DNA of 64,000 nt. Origin: Helianthus annuus (taxonomy: Eukaryota > Streptophyta > Magnoliopsida > Asterales > Asteraceae). The stretch's first letter is position 1. Each line of letters starts with the position of its first letter. The position numbers and the translations under genes are program-made. The notes beneath the pieces are model-generated. The model had not been told where the DNA came from. It saw only the letters and a list, made by a program, of their open reading frames with translations, and did no database searches. Shown piece by piece: positions 25,272-38,099 of this stretch. The DNA lies in contig NC_035435.2 of assembly GCF_002127325.2 (NCBI RefSeq), positions 14,502,002 through 14,566,001 on the forward strand, given 5' to 3'.

Positions 25272-25989
25272 TGTTAGGGCAGGATTTTTATGACCTATGA
25301 TCCTTACATAATATCCTAACAAGTGATCCTTGTTTCCTTGGCAGATAGTGATCCTCAGAAGAACTCCAGGATCAGGATCACGGATCATCCTAAGGATCCT
25401 CATACTAACGATTGTTCTTTTTGAATTTAATGATGTTTTGCAGGAATTACGAGTTGGACCTGGTCTTAGCAACGTTAACAAGGAATCTGTCACACTAATT
25501 TCGCACTAGCACAATCAAAGATGGGCGTTATGGAGAATATGGAAACCTAGCACAATTTAAAGGCAATTAGTTAGGCTAAATTTACTTCTATTTCTAAAGG
25601 GGTAACGAGCTAGTAGTTAGGTGATTTACCTAAAATACAACCACACACGCTTATATAAATGGCACTCTACAGCATTCGGAGGACACAACACATTTCTCAC
25701 ACGCTCTAGCATACGATACTATAGTGATCCTTGTACCTAGCTCGTTACCATCCAAAGTTGTAAACATTGTTTCTTATATTGAAGTTTGGTGATCGGTAGT
25801 TTCCATCACCCGAGGTTTTTTATGCCGGAGATCATTCATTGATCAAGGGCTTTTTCCTCGTATAAATCCTTGTGTCACTTGTGCAATTTTCATTTAAGTG
25901 ATCCTTATCTTTGTTCATCAAACCAAGCATCATTCCCTGTTTACAAAGAGTTTGGTTGCATAATCCTTGTGTGATTTTTGACCAAAACA
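25272..25989 (+). repeat. 5' LTR of element E
   Basis: 718 bp, TGTTAGGGC to CCAAAACA. TATA box TATATAAAT at 25652-25660, conserved hairpin block (GGTGAT..ATCACC then CCGAGG) at about 25790-25830. Confidence 0.96.
25652..25660 (+). promoter_or_regulatory. TATA box of the element E 5' LTR
   Basis: TATATAAAT about 380 bp into the LTR. The same box is found in the C LTR (17770-17761, minus). It is the likely promoter for the genomic RNA. The start site is expected about 30 bp downstream and was not determined. Confidence 0.6.
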
Positions 25990-25992
25990 GTT

Positions 25993-26010
25993 TGGCGCCC
26001 ACTGTGGGGC
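25993..26010 (+). other. Primer binding site, element E
   Basis: TGGCGCCCACTGTGGGGC, three bases after the 5' LTR, one change (C to T) from A and C. Confidence 0.85.
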
Positions 26011-26067
26011 AATTGGTGCTTCGTTCATAAGAAAGTTTTTCTGTTGGTGATCATTCCGGAGTGTTGC

Positions 26068-28591
26068 ATGGCTTCATCGTTGAAGAATACCTCCACAGCG
26101 ATGTATGCAATCATTTCATCTAATGGCATTCCACCTTTGCCTCCACCACCAGCTGGATCTCAGAAAAATGCTGAGAAGAGACCAACTCCTATCTTCTCTA
26201 AACCTTCATCTTCTTCTGCTCTAACTTCTTCTGCTCCCAGTACTAGTGATATATTTACTTTGATTTTGCAGATGAGGGATCGTATGTAGCAGCAGGATGA
26301 AACTAATGACAGGATCCTCAAGGAAATCGGAGACCTCAAAAGGCAAAAGAAAACGGCAGAGGATCATTCCCCACTGATTCCCAAATCTTTGAATTTTGAT
26401 ACCCCGATGATTACTTCTCAGCCATCAGAGGTCCCAGACATTCAACATATGGGTGGATCAAGAGGAGTACATTTCGGCCCAGCAACAGTGACTCAGGCAT
26501 CAGGATCATATTTCCAGCCGGCAGGATCCTATACTCAGCATATGGGATCCTTCATGAACTTAGGATCCTCCTTCGTTCCAGGATCATCCCAGGTTCAAGG
26601 ATCCTCCTTCGTTCCAGGATCATCCCATGTTCAGGGATCCCTTCAGATACCAGGATCCTTGAAGAATTTGCAAACAGGAAGTCCAGATGTCCATCAAGGA
26701 GATTTTATTCCAATGCAGACCATTGCTTCCACTAGTCCCTCCATCATCCCAGAATCCCAGCAATATGGATTCACATCCAATGTTCCTAACTTGAACCCGA
26801 TGGGAGGTAACACTTTTAATAATTCTCTTACCACTAACCATAGATTCATGCAGGATACAGGTATCAACCATGTTATGGCCAGAAAACTACAGAAACTAAA
26901 GGACATGATATCAAGCGTTCCAGGGGTAGTCAAACCTATCCCGGAGATTGCAGATGGAAGCCATAAGGTATCTCGTTTTGCACCACCAATTTGTGATGCT
27001 GAGATACCCAAAAGATTCCGTATCCCTACTATGAAGCTGTATGATGGTACAACGGATCCTGAGGAACACATAGCACAATACAGGGAGAGGATGGAGATCA
27101 ATCCAATTCCAGAAAGGTTAAAGGAAGCATGCCTGTGCAAGGGATTTGGATCCACTCTTACTGGATCAGCTCTTAAATGGGTGCTAAGTCTTCCCCCTTA
27201 CTATATTACTTCGTTTGCTAATTTAGTTAACTTATTCAATAATCAATTTTCTTGTAGCAGAAAATTTGAACGATTGACTAGTGATTTATATAGGATAACT
27301 CAGGGTCACAATGAATCATTAAGGGATTATATAACCAAATTTAGTAAAGAATCCTTGGACATTCCCAACCTGGATGTGGCCATAGCTGTTGAGGCTTTCA
27401 AAATGGGATTGCTTAGGGATTCATTGTTCTATGATGATCTTGTTATGACACCATGCAGGAACCTAGACGAAGTAAGGACTCGGGCACTCAGATTCATCCG
27501 GTTAGAGGATGACAAGAGGATCCAGGAGAGACAAGTAGGATCCTCAAAGCAAGAAAAGCAAGGATCCTCTTTCAAAAGCAACAAATTCAAATCCTACAAT
27601 AGAACCGACAATCAGAACGTGCATGCTGTTGACCAAGAAGAGGATGATGAGGATTATCCTCCGATTTCTGAATACTGTTTTTCCGTTGATAACCATGAAC
27701 TAATCCTTGCAATGCAGAATCTAGGAGAAAAAGCCAGATGGCCCAGAAAGAATGACAAACCAGCCGCAGCTAAAGACAAATCAAAATGGTGTGCATACCA
27801 CGAGGATTTTGGGCATTTAACAGAAGAATGCATCGCATTAAGAAAGGAAATTGGATATCTGTTGAGCAAGGGGCATTTAAAAGAGTTGTTGGGAAGAAAA
27901 AAGCAAAGGACTCAGGATCCTGAAAGGATCCCTGAAAAGGCTCCAGCCCCTCCGGCAGATGCACAAGTGATAAACTTTATTTCCGGAGGATCAAACATTT
28001 GTGGTACATCCTTTTCAGCAGCTAAGAGGCATGCAAAGGAAGCTAAAATGGATAATGGAGAAAGACCTACTCGAACATCAAGTGTCTCGGAAGGAAAAAA
28101 TCATAACCTTTGATGAGGATGATAGAATTAACATCCAGGATCCTCATCATGATAGTTTAGTTATTACTCTCTTTATTTCTAACCATTTTGTCCGCAGGAT
28201 CCTTATTGACGGAGGAAGTTCAGTAAACATTATCCAACTTGATGTTCTGAAGAAAATGGGTATTCCTGAATCAGACATCACACCAAGATCCTCCGTGCTT
28301 GTGGGATTTAGTGGCGAAACTAAGAAAACCCTGGGGGACATCAAACTCCCAATTTACATAGAAGGATTACATAATTATCAGAAATTTTGTGTTATTGACT
28401 GTTTGTCCTATTGCAATGTTATCCTTGGCAGGCCCTGGATACACGATATGAAGGCAGTCCCATCCACCTACCATCAATGTGTGAAGCTCCCTAGCCCTTG
28501 GGGAATAATCAGGATCGACAGTGATCAGCAGGAGGCTAAGGATTGTTACACATCATCAATGAAACCAGCCTCGAAATCAAGGGAGCAATAG
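26068..28591 (+). pseudogene. gag-pro: Gag-protease of element E (amber stop and frameshift)
   Basis: ATG 26068 (MASSLKNTSTAM) is followed by TAG at 26287, the same codon as in B and C. The next frame is open to 28113: GSS repeats (two units), gag domain (FANLVNLFNNQFSCSRKFE, SLRDYITKFSKESL), Cys/His motif CAYHEDFGHLTEEC. One extra A in a run near 28097-28102 shifts the frame. The protease (ILIDGGSSVNII, about 28202) lies in the next frame, ending at TAG 28589-28591. After the early TAG there is no ATG at the MPKSL position (it is ATT here), so any downstream start would be at MITSQP. Confidence 0.9.
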
Positions 28592-28597
28592 CAATTA
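28586..28597 (+). other. Probable leaky stop codon, element E
   Basis: CAA-TAG-CAA-TTA, followed by CAG. Same frame on both sides. Identical to B and C over these 12 bases. Confidence 0.75.
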
Positions 28598-31500
28598 CAG
28601 TATCCTCCAAGGAATGTCTTGGAGGCAAGAGAGCAGGATGTGGACGAAATCCTCATAGATCCTAATAATCCTTAATCCAAAATCTATATCGGATCAGGGA
28701 TCCTTGGACAAATGAAAGAAGACATTGTAACCTTCCTCAAAAGAAGAAAATCTACCTTTGCATGGAAACATGAGGATATGACAGGTATATCTAAAGATAT
28801 TATCACTCATAAACTTGGCATTGACAGGTCGATTAAACCAATCCATCAAAAAAGGAGGAAGTTTGCACCAGAAAGAAATGCCATTATCCAGGAAGAGGTA
28901 GAAAGATTACTACGTGCAGGTATGATTAGAGAAGTGAAGTATCCAAAATGGTTGGCCAATGTGGTTGTCGTTCAAAAGAAAAATAGAAAGTGGAGGGTAT
29001 GTGTCGATTTCACCGATTTGAATAAGGCATGTCCCAAGGATCCTTTCCCATTACCCCACATTGACTCCATGGTGGATGCAACGGCAGATCATGAACTATT
29101 AACCTTTATGGATGCATCATCTGGATTCCAACAAATTCAGATGGAACCATCTGACCAAGAGGATACGGCTTTTATTACCCCAACCGGTTTATATTGTTAT
29201 ATTGCTATGCCATTTGGATTAAGAAATGCAGGTGCAACATATCAAAGGCTGGTGAATATGATGTTCAAGGATCAAATTGGACAAACTATGGAAGTGTACA
29301 TAGACGATATGGTGGTGAAATCCAAAAAAGCTGAGGATCACCTAAGGGACTTGGAGGAAGCGTTTGATATCCTTGATAAATATAACATGAAGCTTAATCC
29401 TTCAAAATGTCACTTTGGTGTTAAAGCAGGCAAATTCTTAGGATATATGGTAACCCAGAGGGGCATTGAAGCAAGCCCGGAACAAATCAAAGCATTGGTG
29501 AATATCAAATCCCATGCCAATGCTAAGGATGTGCAAAGGCTAACAGGCAGGATAGCAGCTCTAAACAGATTTATATCCAAATCCTCAGAAAAGTGTAAAG
29601 AATTCTATGATATCCTAAGAAAAAACAAGAAATTCGAATGGACTGAAAAGCATGAGAATGCTTTACAAGCCCTCAAAGAATACATGTCCTCAGCTCCAGC
29701 ATTGATGAAACCAGAAAAAGGAGATGTGTTATCCTTATATCTTGCGGTATCCTCAAAAGCAGTAAGTGCAGTCCTTGTTAAGGATCATGAAGGTACACAA
29801 TATCCTGTCTATTATGTAAGCAAGAGTTTACTTGATGCTGAATCCAGGTATTCACACCTTGAAAAACTTATTCTTGCACTAATTATGGCATCTACTAAAC
29901 TAAGACATTATTTTGAAACCCATGTTATTGTTGTTAGAACTAATTTTCCAATTAAGAATGTCCTCAGGAAACCAGAGATGTCCGGAAGGATGGCTAAGTG
30001 GGCAGTAAAGCTTAGTGCCCATGATATAAGATATGAGCCTAGAACAGCCATCAAATCTCAAGCATTAGCAGACTTTGTGGCTGATTTCAGTAGTGATTTA
30101 CAAAAGGAAGCCGAATTAGAAGTCCAGCAGCTGGATGAGACCAAGGATCCTTGGATACTACATACTGATGGATCCTCAAATGTTAAAGGCACAGGGCTTG
30201 GTATACTACTAAAATCGCCACAGGGGGACATAATACCCCACTCCATAGCTTGTGAGTTCCAAGCCACTAATAATGAGGCTGAATATGAAGCCTTAATCGC
30301 TGGTTTGCAAATTGCTAAGCATATGGGGATCAGGTATCTTGAGGTATACGTGGATTCATTGTTAATTACTAATCACTTTAATGGATCCTATGCTGTTAAA
30401 GGTGAATAGCTAACCAAATATTTAGAGATAGTCAAAGAATTGGCACTCTCCTTTTTTTCTTCAGTTTGACACAGGTACCAAGGGAAGAAAATACAGAAGC
30501 TGATGCATTGGCCAATCTAGGATCATCTTTGAAGATCCCAGAGGATATAAGTATCCCCATCATCCATATCCTGGCTCCTGCTATCGAAAATCAGGTGGCC
30601 ATGGAAATAGAAGAGGATTCTGCAATGATCCCCAGTGAGGATACTCAATCTTGTTCAGGATCATGGATCTCACCAATCATGAGATACTTACAACACGGAG
30701 AGATTCCTATGGGAGAAAACCATAGGACTTTCAGAATTAAGGTATCTCAATTCACAATCTTAAATAATATGTTGTATAAGCGATCTCTTGCAGGACCATA
30801 TTTAAGATGTATCGAGGATCCTGAAGTCCAAGAAGTGTTAAAAGATTTCCATGAAGGAGATTGTGGAAACCACACTGGGGCAGGGCATTGTTCTCAAGGA
30901 TCTTAAGGACAGGATACTACTGGCCAACTATGAAAAGGGATGCTGTGGAGTATGCTAAGAAGTGTGATCCTTGTCAAAGACACAGCAATATCCTTCATCA
31001 GCCGGCTGAATTTCTACATCCTATACCATCCTCTTGGCCATTTATGAGATGGGGGAGGGATATAGTTGGCAAGCTCCCTAAGGCACCTGGTGGAAAAGTG
31101 TTCATGCTTGCTATGACTGACTACTTCTCCAAGTGGATAGAGGCTGAAGCTTTTGCCCAAGTCAGAGAGAAGGAAGTTATATCCTTTATTAAGAGAAACA
31201 TTATAACTAGATTTGGCATTCCTTCTGAAATTGTATGTGATAATGGTTCCCAATTTATTGGGAGCAGAACTACTAACTTTTGTGACAGCCGGGGGATTAA
31301 GATGATAACATCAACACCAGTCCACCCACAGGCCAATGGTCAAGCAGAATCATCCAACAAGATCATCATCAACAATCTAAAGAAGAAACTTGGATCCAAG
31401 AAGGGGAAATGGGCAGAGGAATTGCCTTATGTGCTTTGGGCTGATAGGACAACTCCCAAGAATGCTACTGGTCAAACACCCTTCTCTTTAGTGTTTGGGG

Positions 31501-31895
31501 CAGAATCAGTGATCCCAACAGAAATGGTGGTTCCAACTGCTAGAACAAGTACCCGTGATCCTGAGGAAAATGACCAGAACTTGGTTCAAGACTTGGATAC
31601 TATTGAGGAAATCAGGGACTTGGCTAGGATAAGGATGGCTAGCTACCAACAAAGAATGGCTGGTGCTTATAACAAAAATGTCAGGATAAGGAAATTCCAA
31701 GTTGGGGATATGGTTCTGAGAAAAGCATTCCAGAATACCACCAATCCTGCTGATGGGAAATTGGCACCAAAATGGGAAGGCCCTTATTTGATCGAAGCCG
31801 AAGCAGGAAAGGGGGCATATAGACCGCTGACCATGGAGGGTAATTTGTTACCAAGAGCCTGGAATGTTGTCCACTTGAAGAAATATTTCATGTGA
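28592..31895 (+). pseudogene. pol: Pol of element E (several stops and frameshifts)
   Basis: Same domain order as B: RT with YIDD (about 29299), RNase H, archaeal RNase H (ILHTDGSSN, about 30158), integrase zinc finger (about 30850-30990), catalytic core with DNGSQF (about 31239) and the C-terminus ending at TGA 31893. Breaks: TAA at 28673 (GAA in B), TAG at 30407 (AAA in B), a one-base shift in a T-run at about 30450, and loss of one G near 30885 in the zinc finger. Between breaks the text is nearly identical to B. Confidence 0.92.
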
Positions 31896-33594
31896 GCAGG
31901 ATCCTTCCGGCACATATGATCCTTACATTAGAAGTATCCCTCAAGGATCCCTGAAGTATCGATGATCCTTACTCTGGTAATGTCCTAAGCTTGAACTCTT
32001 ATTTACATATTTTCTTATTTAAGGATAAGGATCATGTATCCTTCATCCTTCTCTCACGAGATTTTGAGTTCTGATAGTCCAGGTATCCTTAGCATATTGT
32101 CGACAATCTTCAGAAGCAACTCAGATCATTGGGCTCAACCCCAGTTATTTGGGCTTGTCCCCAGTTATCCTTGGGCTTGTCCCCAGTTTCGCCTGTAGCG
32201 CACGATGATCCTGGTATAGTTCACGTCTTTGGGACCCGTACTCGCTTTAGGGGCTGACGATTCCATCGTACTGGCTATACCTAGGATCCTACGTATAATG
32301 GTAGACGTACCATACATCCGTTCCTAAGGTTTCTAACGTTTTCACGTTAGCTAAGGTTTTGGCATTTTCATGTCACTAAGTTTGGATAGTCGCCAGTGAG
32401 GGCCATACTCCAGTTTACATACGATCCTTGGGCTTGTCCCCAGTTATCCTTCGGGCTTGTCCCCAGTGATCCTTTGGGCTTGTCCCCAGTTATCCTTTGG
32501 GCATGTCCCCAGTTACTAACTTATCTATGATATTGGCTTAGTCCCAAGTTATATTCTATTTTCAGGCTTTCAAAGATAAACAATTAAGGATCTTCAATCC
32601 TTATTACCCATTAAAGTTCCTCCTACGATAATCCTGGTTAAAGGTTGAGATCCTAACTTGGATTCTCAGGTATGATCCTTAACTGTTTTGAATACATTCA
32701 TTATTTTGACTAACCCTCACACTTTGACAACTGAACCTATAATCCTTAAAGTTAACTACTTTTTGGAAGTTCTCGATTATAGGATATTTGATCCTTGATC
32801 ATATCCTAAGTTTCTTAAACATAATTTGCTTAACTTTTCTTACTCAGACAAATATATATCAAAACAATTGGAAATTAAAAGGATAAACAAGGATAACATC
32901 ATAGGATAAGTCAAAAGTTAAAAGTTTTATTCATTAAATATTTAACCCCTTTTTAAAGTTGTCAAAATTGCCAACCCACGTTTCTACCAGCAAAACGTGG
33001 CCCGTCCACATGGGTTGGCAAAGGGTGTCCATTGTTCATGCGGTCATAGCAAGTGCAGGAAATTATAGGCGGCAGGATCACAATGGCTTCATCCCCCAAA
33101 CAGAGGATCCCTCCACCATATGTAATCCTACCTATTGTTCACAGGATCCTAGATCCTCAACCCTAAACTATTGTTCAAATACAGACCATAATTGTTTTAA
33201 AACAACACCTCTCGGTAGGGGAATCCTTGATGATCCCTTGACCCTTCAAAGGGCTGTTCTTCTTAGGATCCTTACAGGGAGAGTTCCGGAGCAACATCTT
33301 TTACAGAACGATGGAAAGAGAAAGAGAAACTGAGCAAGCAAGAAGGAAATAAAGGGGAATACCTGTTCAATCCTCTGGTCGCGTTTATAAACGGAAGAGT
33401 TCTTGAATTTAAATGCAAACGATTCTATCCCTATCTATAATCATGATTATGCAGGGCTGTCACCTCCATGATGTCAAATCGCAACGGATAGTTCATTCTT
33501 AACGGCTATATATCCGTTGAGTTAGTTCTAGATAAGACCGGCAAAATATAACTCGTTTATATTACATAAATACTCCTTATATTTTGGGGGCAAT
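31896..33594 (+). other. 3' UTR of element E with deletion of the antisense gene
   Basis: Aligns with the 3' region of B, including both GGGCTTGTCCCCAGTT clusters (32130-32190, 32426-32513) and the block near 32950-33180. At about 33200 it jumps from the sequence matching B 8480 directly to that matching B 10065, with the shared bases AAAACA at the join. About 1.58 kb, carrying all but the very 5' end of the antisense gene, is gone. The polypurine tract TTTTGGGGGCAAT precedes the LTR. Confidence 0.88.
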
Positions 33595-34312
33595 TGTTAG
33601 GGCATGATTTTTATGACCTATGATCCTTACATGATATCCTAACAAGTGATCCTTGTTTCCTTGGCAGATAGTGATCCTCAGAAGAACTCCAGGATCAGGA
33701 TCACGGATCATCCTAAGGATCCTCATACTAACGATTGTTCTTTTTGAATTTAATGATGTTTTGCAGGAATTACGAGTTGGACCTGGTCTTAGCAACGTTA
33801 ACAAGGAATCTGTCACACTAATTTCGCACTAGCACAATCAAAGATGGACGTTATGGAGAATATGGAAACCTAGCACAATTTAAGGGTAATTAGTTAGGCT
33901 AAATTTACTTCTATTTCTAAAGGGGTAACGAGCTAGTAGTTAGGTGATTTACCTAAAATACAACCACACACGCTTATATAAATGGCACTCTACAGCATTC
34001 GGAGGACACAACACATTTCTCACACGCTCTAGCATACGATACTATAGTGATCCTTGTACCTAGCTCGTTACCATCCAAAGTTGTAAACATTGTTTCTTAT
34101 ATTGAAGTTTGGTGATCGGTAGTTTCCATCACCCGAGGTTTTTTATGCCGGAGATCATTCATTGATCAAGGGCTTTTTCCTCGTATAAATCCTTGTGTCA
34201 CTTGTGCAATTTTCATTTAAGTGATCCTTATCTTTGTTCATCAAACCAAGCATCATTCCCTGTTTACAAAGAGTTTGGTTGCATAATCCTTGTGTGATTT
34301 TTGACCAAAACA
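33595..34312 (+). repeat. 3' LTR of element E
   Basis: 718 bp, nearly identical to 25272-25989. Differences seen include G/T and A/G in the first 45 bases. Followed by the duplication CTAAA (34313-34317) and element F pol. Confidence 0.96.
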
Positions 34313-34914
34313 CTAAAGGATTTTCATGAAGGAGATTGTGGAAACCACACCGGGGGCATAGCACTGTTCTCAAGGATCCTTGGAATAGGATATTATTGGC
34401 CTACCAGAAGGATGCTGTGGAATATGCAAAGAAGTGTGATGCTTGTCAAGACACAGTAATATCCTACATCAACCAGCTGAGCCTCTGCATCCTATATCCT
34501 CTTCTTGGCCATTCATAAGATGAGGAATGTATATAGTTGGCAAGCTTCCTAAGGCAACAGGAGGAAAAGCATCTGTGATCCTAAAGGAAACGCTGAAAGC
34601 CTGATTCAAGACCTGGATACCATAGAAGAACTCGGGGATTTGGCAAGGATAAGATTGGCTAGCTATCAACAAAGAATAGCTGGAGCATACAACAAAAATG
34701 TCAGGGTTAGAAAGTTTCAAGTTAGTGACTTGGTATTAAGGAAAGCATTCCAAAATACCACAAATCCTGCTGATGGCAAGCTAGCACTAAAATGGGAATG
34801 CCCCTATCTAATTGAAGCTGAATCTAGAAAGGGGGCATATCGTTTGTTAACAATGGATGGTGACCTTTTACCAAGAGCTTGAAACGCTGTTCATCTAAAG
34901 AAATACTTTAAGTA
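34313..34914 (+). pseudogene. pol: Element F pol, integrase remnant with internal deletion
   Basis: Resumes F at LKDFHEGDCGNHTGG (integrase zinc finger), loses frame at about 34410, and near 34572 jumps from the start of the catalytic core (ATGGK) straight to the region after it (DLDTIEEL.., [19 protein letters not shown]). The catalytic core is absent, about 400 bp compared with B. The C-terminus ends NAVHLKKYFK-stop at 34914. Confidence 0.9.
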
Positions 34915-36388
34915 AGAAGGATCAGGGATCCTCAACGATACCAGTATTCTGATTAAGGATCCGGGATCCTCAAAGGATATATGATTCTACATTTGGTAAC
35001 ACATTACTTTCATTTTCATTCATTTTATTCTTATTACTTATCATAAGTTAAAGATGTTAATCAGTTAACATCTATTTTCACAAAGTTTAAGCTTTTGCAG
35101 AGTGGTTATCATTTTACAGAAGATCAAAGTGGTTGGCCAACTCCTCAAAGTTTATGGGATTGTCCCCAGTTATTTGGGCTTGTCCCCAGTTATTTGGGCA
35201 TGTCCCCAGTTTTTGGGCCTGTCCCCAGCATCGCCAGTAGCGCACGATGATCTTGGTGCAGTTCAAGGCAATGGGACCAGTACCCGCTTTAGGGGCTGAC
35301 AATTTCATTGTACTGGTTGTATCTGGGATCCTACATACAATGGTAGACGTACCATACATCCGTTCCTAAGGTTTCTAACGTTTTCACGTTAGCTAAGGTT
35401 TTGGCATTTTCATGTCACTAAGTTTGGATAGTCGTCAGTGAGGGCCATACTCCAGTTTACACAAGATCCTTTGGGCTTGTCCCCAGTTTTTTGGGTTTGT
35501 CCCCAGTTTTTGGGCTAGTCCCCAGTTTGTTGGGCTTGTCCGTAGTTTGTTGGGCTTGTCCGCAATTTATTTGGGCTTGTCCCCAGTTTATTTGGGCTTG
35601 TCCCCAGTTATTATGGGTTCATTCGCAATTATTTGGCTTGGTCCCAAGTTTATTTTTCTTACAGGAGCATGGAGCTCTAAAGTTATACAAGTTCTGACAA
35701 TAAGAATCCTGGATCCTCGAAGCTTTACTTTTCACAGTTTGTTTATTCGGTAATAATTTACGAGGATATAGAATCCTAACTTGGATTCTCTGGTATGTTA
35801 TATTCTAACTTTCTCTAAGCTGCAAGTTGTCTCTTATCCTTTTTGGTTAAGGATCATTGATCCACATTTATATGACACTTCAAGTTTTCTGTTAAAAGTT
35901 TAACATTATCATCAGATTTCCAATAACTTTCCATTTATTTGGCGATGATATCTTTGGAAATAGATAGCATACATGGAAAATAAGAAGGGAAGAAACAACT
36001 ACAGATGTAGCTAAAAAAGTTTAATGTTATTACCCGTTTATTATCAAAATCATCTGGCCTGGATTTCACCAGCAAAATCATGGACCATCCACCCAGGCCG
36101 GACAGGGCTACCAAACATTTAAAGTGTCTATGCAGAAATTAAAGTGCAGGAAGGTTAATAGCGAACGGTGTAGAAAGATTCATTCTCTACAAACAGAAGG
36201 ATCTTCTGATGTTTAAATGCATTTGAGGAGTTATCTCTAACTCTATATTTTGCAATGATGATTATAGCAGGTCTTATCAGTGACGACAAGCAGTGTAACG
36301 ACTACATACCAGCAGCAACGGCTAGTCCGCTTCTAACGGAAATATGACAGCTGTGAATCTTTATCACAACTGCCATACTGGGGGCAAT
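34915..36388 (+). other. 3' UTR of element F
   Basis: Non-coding on the pol strand. It holds two clusters of the GGGCTTGTCCCCAGTT unit (35157-35229 and about eight diverged copies at 35469-35650) around the block conserved with B and E (CGTTCCTAAGGTTTCTAACG, about 35363). Near 36060-36110 lies a CCAACCCACG-like patch also seen in B. No antisense gene is visible. It ends with the tract TACTGGGGGCAAT before the LTR. Confidence 0.8.
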
Positions 36389-37045
36389 TGTTAGGGCATG
36401 AATTTTATGCTAAGATCATCTATCTATCCTGAGACTGGGCATGGATCACGGATCCTTAACGGATTATGTAGGGAGTCTGAGGATCCAGAGAGTCTGAGGA
36501 TCCAGGATCCTTAACAGGACTTATGATTTCTAACAATTGTCACGTTTTTAATGTTTATATGCAGATAATGGACGTAGTGGGCTAACTCTCAGCTGGAATT
36601 TAGGGGAATATTCGTTCAAGATGCCCCACGTGTGCTATTTTCACAACGGTTATGGAGTAGACATGGTCTTCCTAGAAAAAAAGGACTTTTTGTTAGCTTA
36701 TTTAGGGGGTATTGAGCTGATAGAAAACAATTAATTTTTGACATAACACCTCTGCTATTTGTTCTCAAACACACACACACTAGAATTCCTTATAACAAGC
36801 TCAATATCTTCCAAAGTTGTAATCTTTTTATGCAATATAGTTGGTGATCGGTAGTTTCCATCACCCAAGGTTTTTTATGCCGGAGATCTTCTAAAGATCA
36901 AGGGCTTTTTCCTCATATAAATCTCGGTGTCCATCGCTGATTTTATTTTCTATTCATTGTTCATACATTTGTCCATTAACCAAGCATCATACCTCACAAA
37001 ATCAGATTTGGTTACGTTATCCTTGTGTGATTTTTGACCAAAACA
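36389..37045 (+). repeat. 3' LTR of element F (older Tat subfamily)
   Basis: 657 bp, TGTTAGGGC to CCAAAACA, but internally diverged from the A/B/C/E LTRs. It keeps the hairpin block (about 36840-36910: GGTGAT..ATCACC, then a T-run and GCCGGAGATC). It is followed by Athila internal sequence beginning CTTAA, the predicted target duplication. Confidence 0.92.
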
Positions 37046-37073
37046 CTTAATTTTTCAAATATGTAATTTGGCA

Positions 37074-38054
37074 TCATATTAACACAAAGATCGTTATCAA
37101 TTGTAATATTACTAATAAAGGAATTTTGAAAAAACATGGAACCGGTGTAATGTTAATTTCAAATGGATCTTCTTTTATTAGCGTGGTTTGATCATTTGTT
37201 AACTTAATGCTTACCGTTTCGTCAATTTTAGTGTTAGTGTTTAACTCTTTTAAAAACTTTGCATGAGTAGGTACTAAACAATGATTTTCGAAAGAAGGTG
37301 ACAAGCGATTAATTTCTTTAAAATTAGACTCTTCTTGGATTTTAACGATGTCGGACTCACCTTTTTCGTTGTTTAACTCATGTGTTGGTTTTTCACTTAC
37401 TTATTCTTCCATTTTTACCTTTTCAACTATCTCTTCTTTATTACAAGTTAATTCTTCCCTTGCGCGGGATTCCTCTTCCCTTGCACGGGCTTCTTTTATA
37501 TAGCGCTCGATAGTTTTAAGGTGTTCTATTATCTTTTCGGCTACAGGTGAAATAGTTGGTGGTTCGTCAAATTGAGTTAAATAAATATCCTCAAAGCTTG
37601 AAGTTGGAAGTTCGATCCTTGGTTCCTCATAATACTCATATGAGGTAGATGGTTCACACCATTGTTCCTCATTATAAGTAAATGATGAATAAGGGTCGTA
37701 ACTTTGTTCTTCATAATACTCATATGAGGTGGGTTGTTCACGCCATGCTTCCTCATAGTAAGCATATGAAGATTGAGGTTCACATCTTGGTTCCTCAAAG
37801 TATGAGTATAAAGGCTCATACCTTGGTTCATCAAAATATGAGTGTAAGGGAGAAGGTTCATACCTTGGGTCTTCATAGGACGTATATGAAGTTGATGGCT
37901 CATACCTGGGCTCCTCATAATAGTTGTATGAAGTGGATGGCTTAAAGAGGTCACAATATTGTACCTAATGAGGGTTACCAAAAATGGTGCAATAGTCTTC
38001 CCTATAATCATCCTCCTCATGGTGGTAGTTGTAATCTCCTGAGTATTGATCCAT
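37074..38054 (-). pseudogene. Gag-side ORF of Athila element H with Tyr/Glu-rich repeats (broken)
   Basis: Starts at ATG 38054 (MDQYSGDYNYHHEEDDYRED). It has TAG near 37965 and TAA near 37402, so it is broken. Between about 37930 and 37600 it holds about seven copies of a 14-20 residue repeat of the type SYEYYEEPRYEPST, encoded by imperfect 40-60 bp DNA repeats. Downstream are a charged coiled-coil-like segment (IERYIKEARAREEESRARE) and a block FENHCLVPTHAKFLKELNTN. I place it in Athila by its neighbouring primer site and LTR. The molecular role of the repeats is unknown. Confidence 0.65.
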
Positions 38055-38099
38055 AAGAACCACTCAGCAGACCACAACAGAGTCTCGAGACCAGAAAAC

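Larger units (their letters stand above)
25272..34312 (+). mobile_element. Element E: complete Tat-type Ty3/gypsy retrotransposon
   Basis: Both LTRs are 718 bp (25272-25989, 33595-34312) and I see about five differences between them, so insertion is recent. Flanked by CTAAA at 25267-25271 and 34313-34317, lying in F pol. Order: 5' LTR, primer site, gag-protease, leaky TAG, pol, 3' UTR, polypurine tract, 3' LTR. All coding parts carry several stops or frameshifts despite the young LTRs, and the antisense gene found in B has been deleted. Confidence 0.95.

Noticed and set aside
37682..37945. Plus-strand ORF with Met/His repeats
   Set aside because: Complement of the repeat-coding minus-strand Athila ORF. 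The repeats force long frames on both strands.
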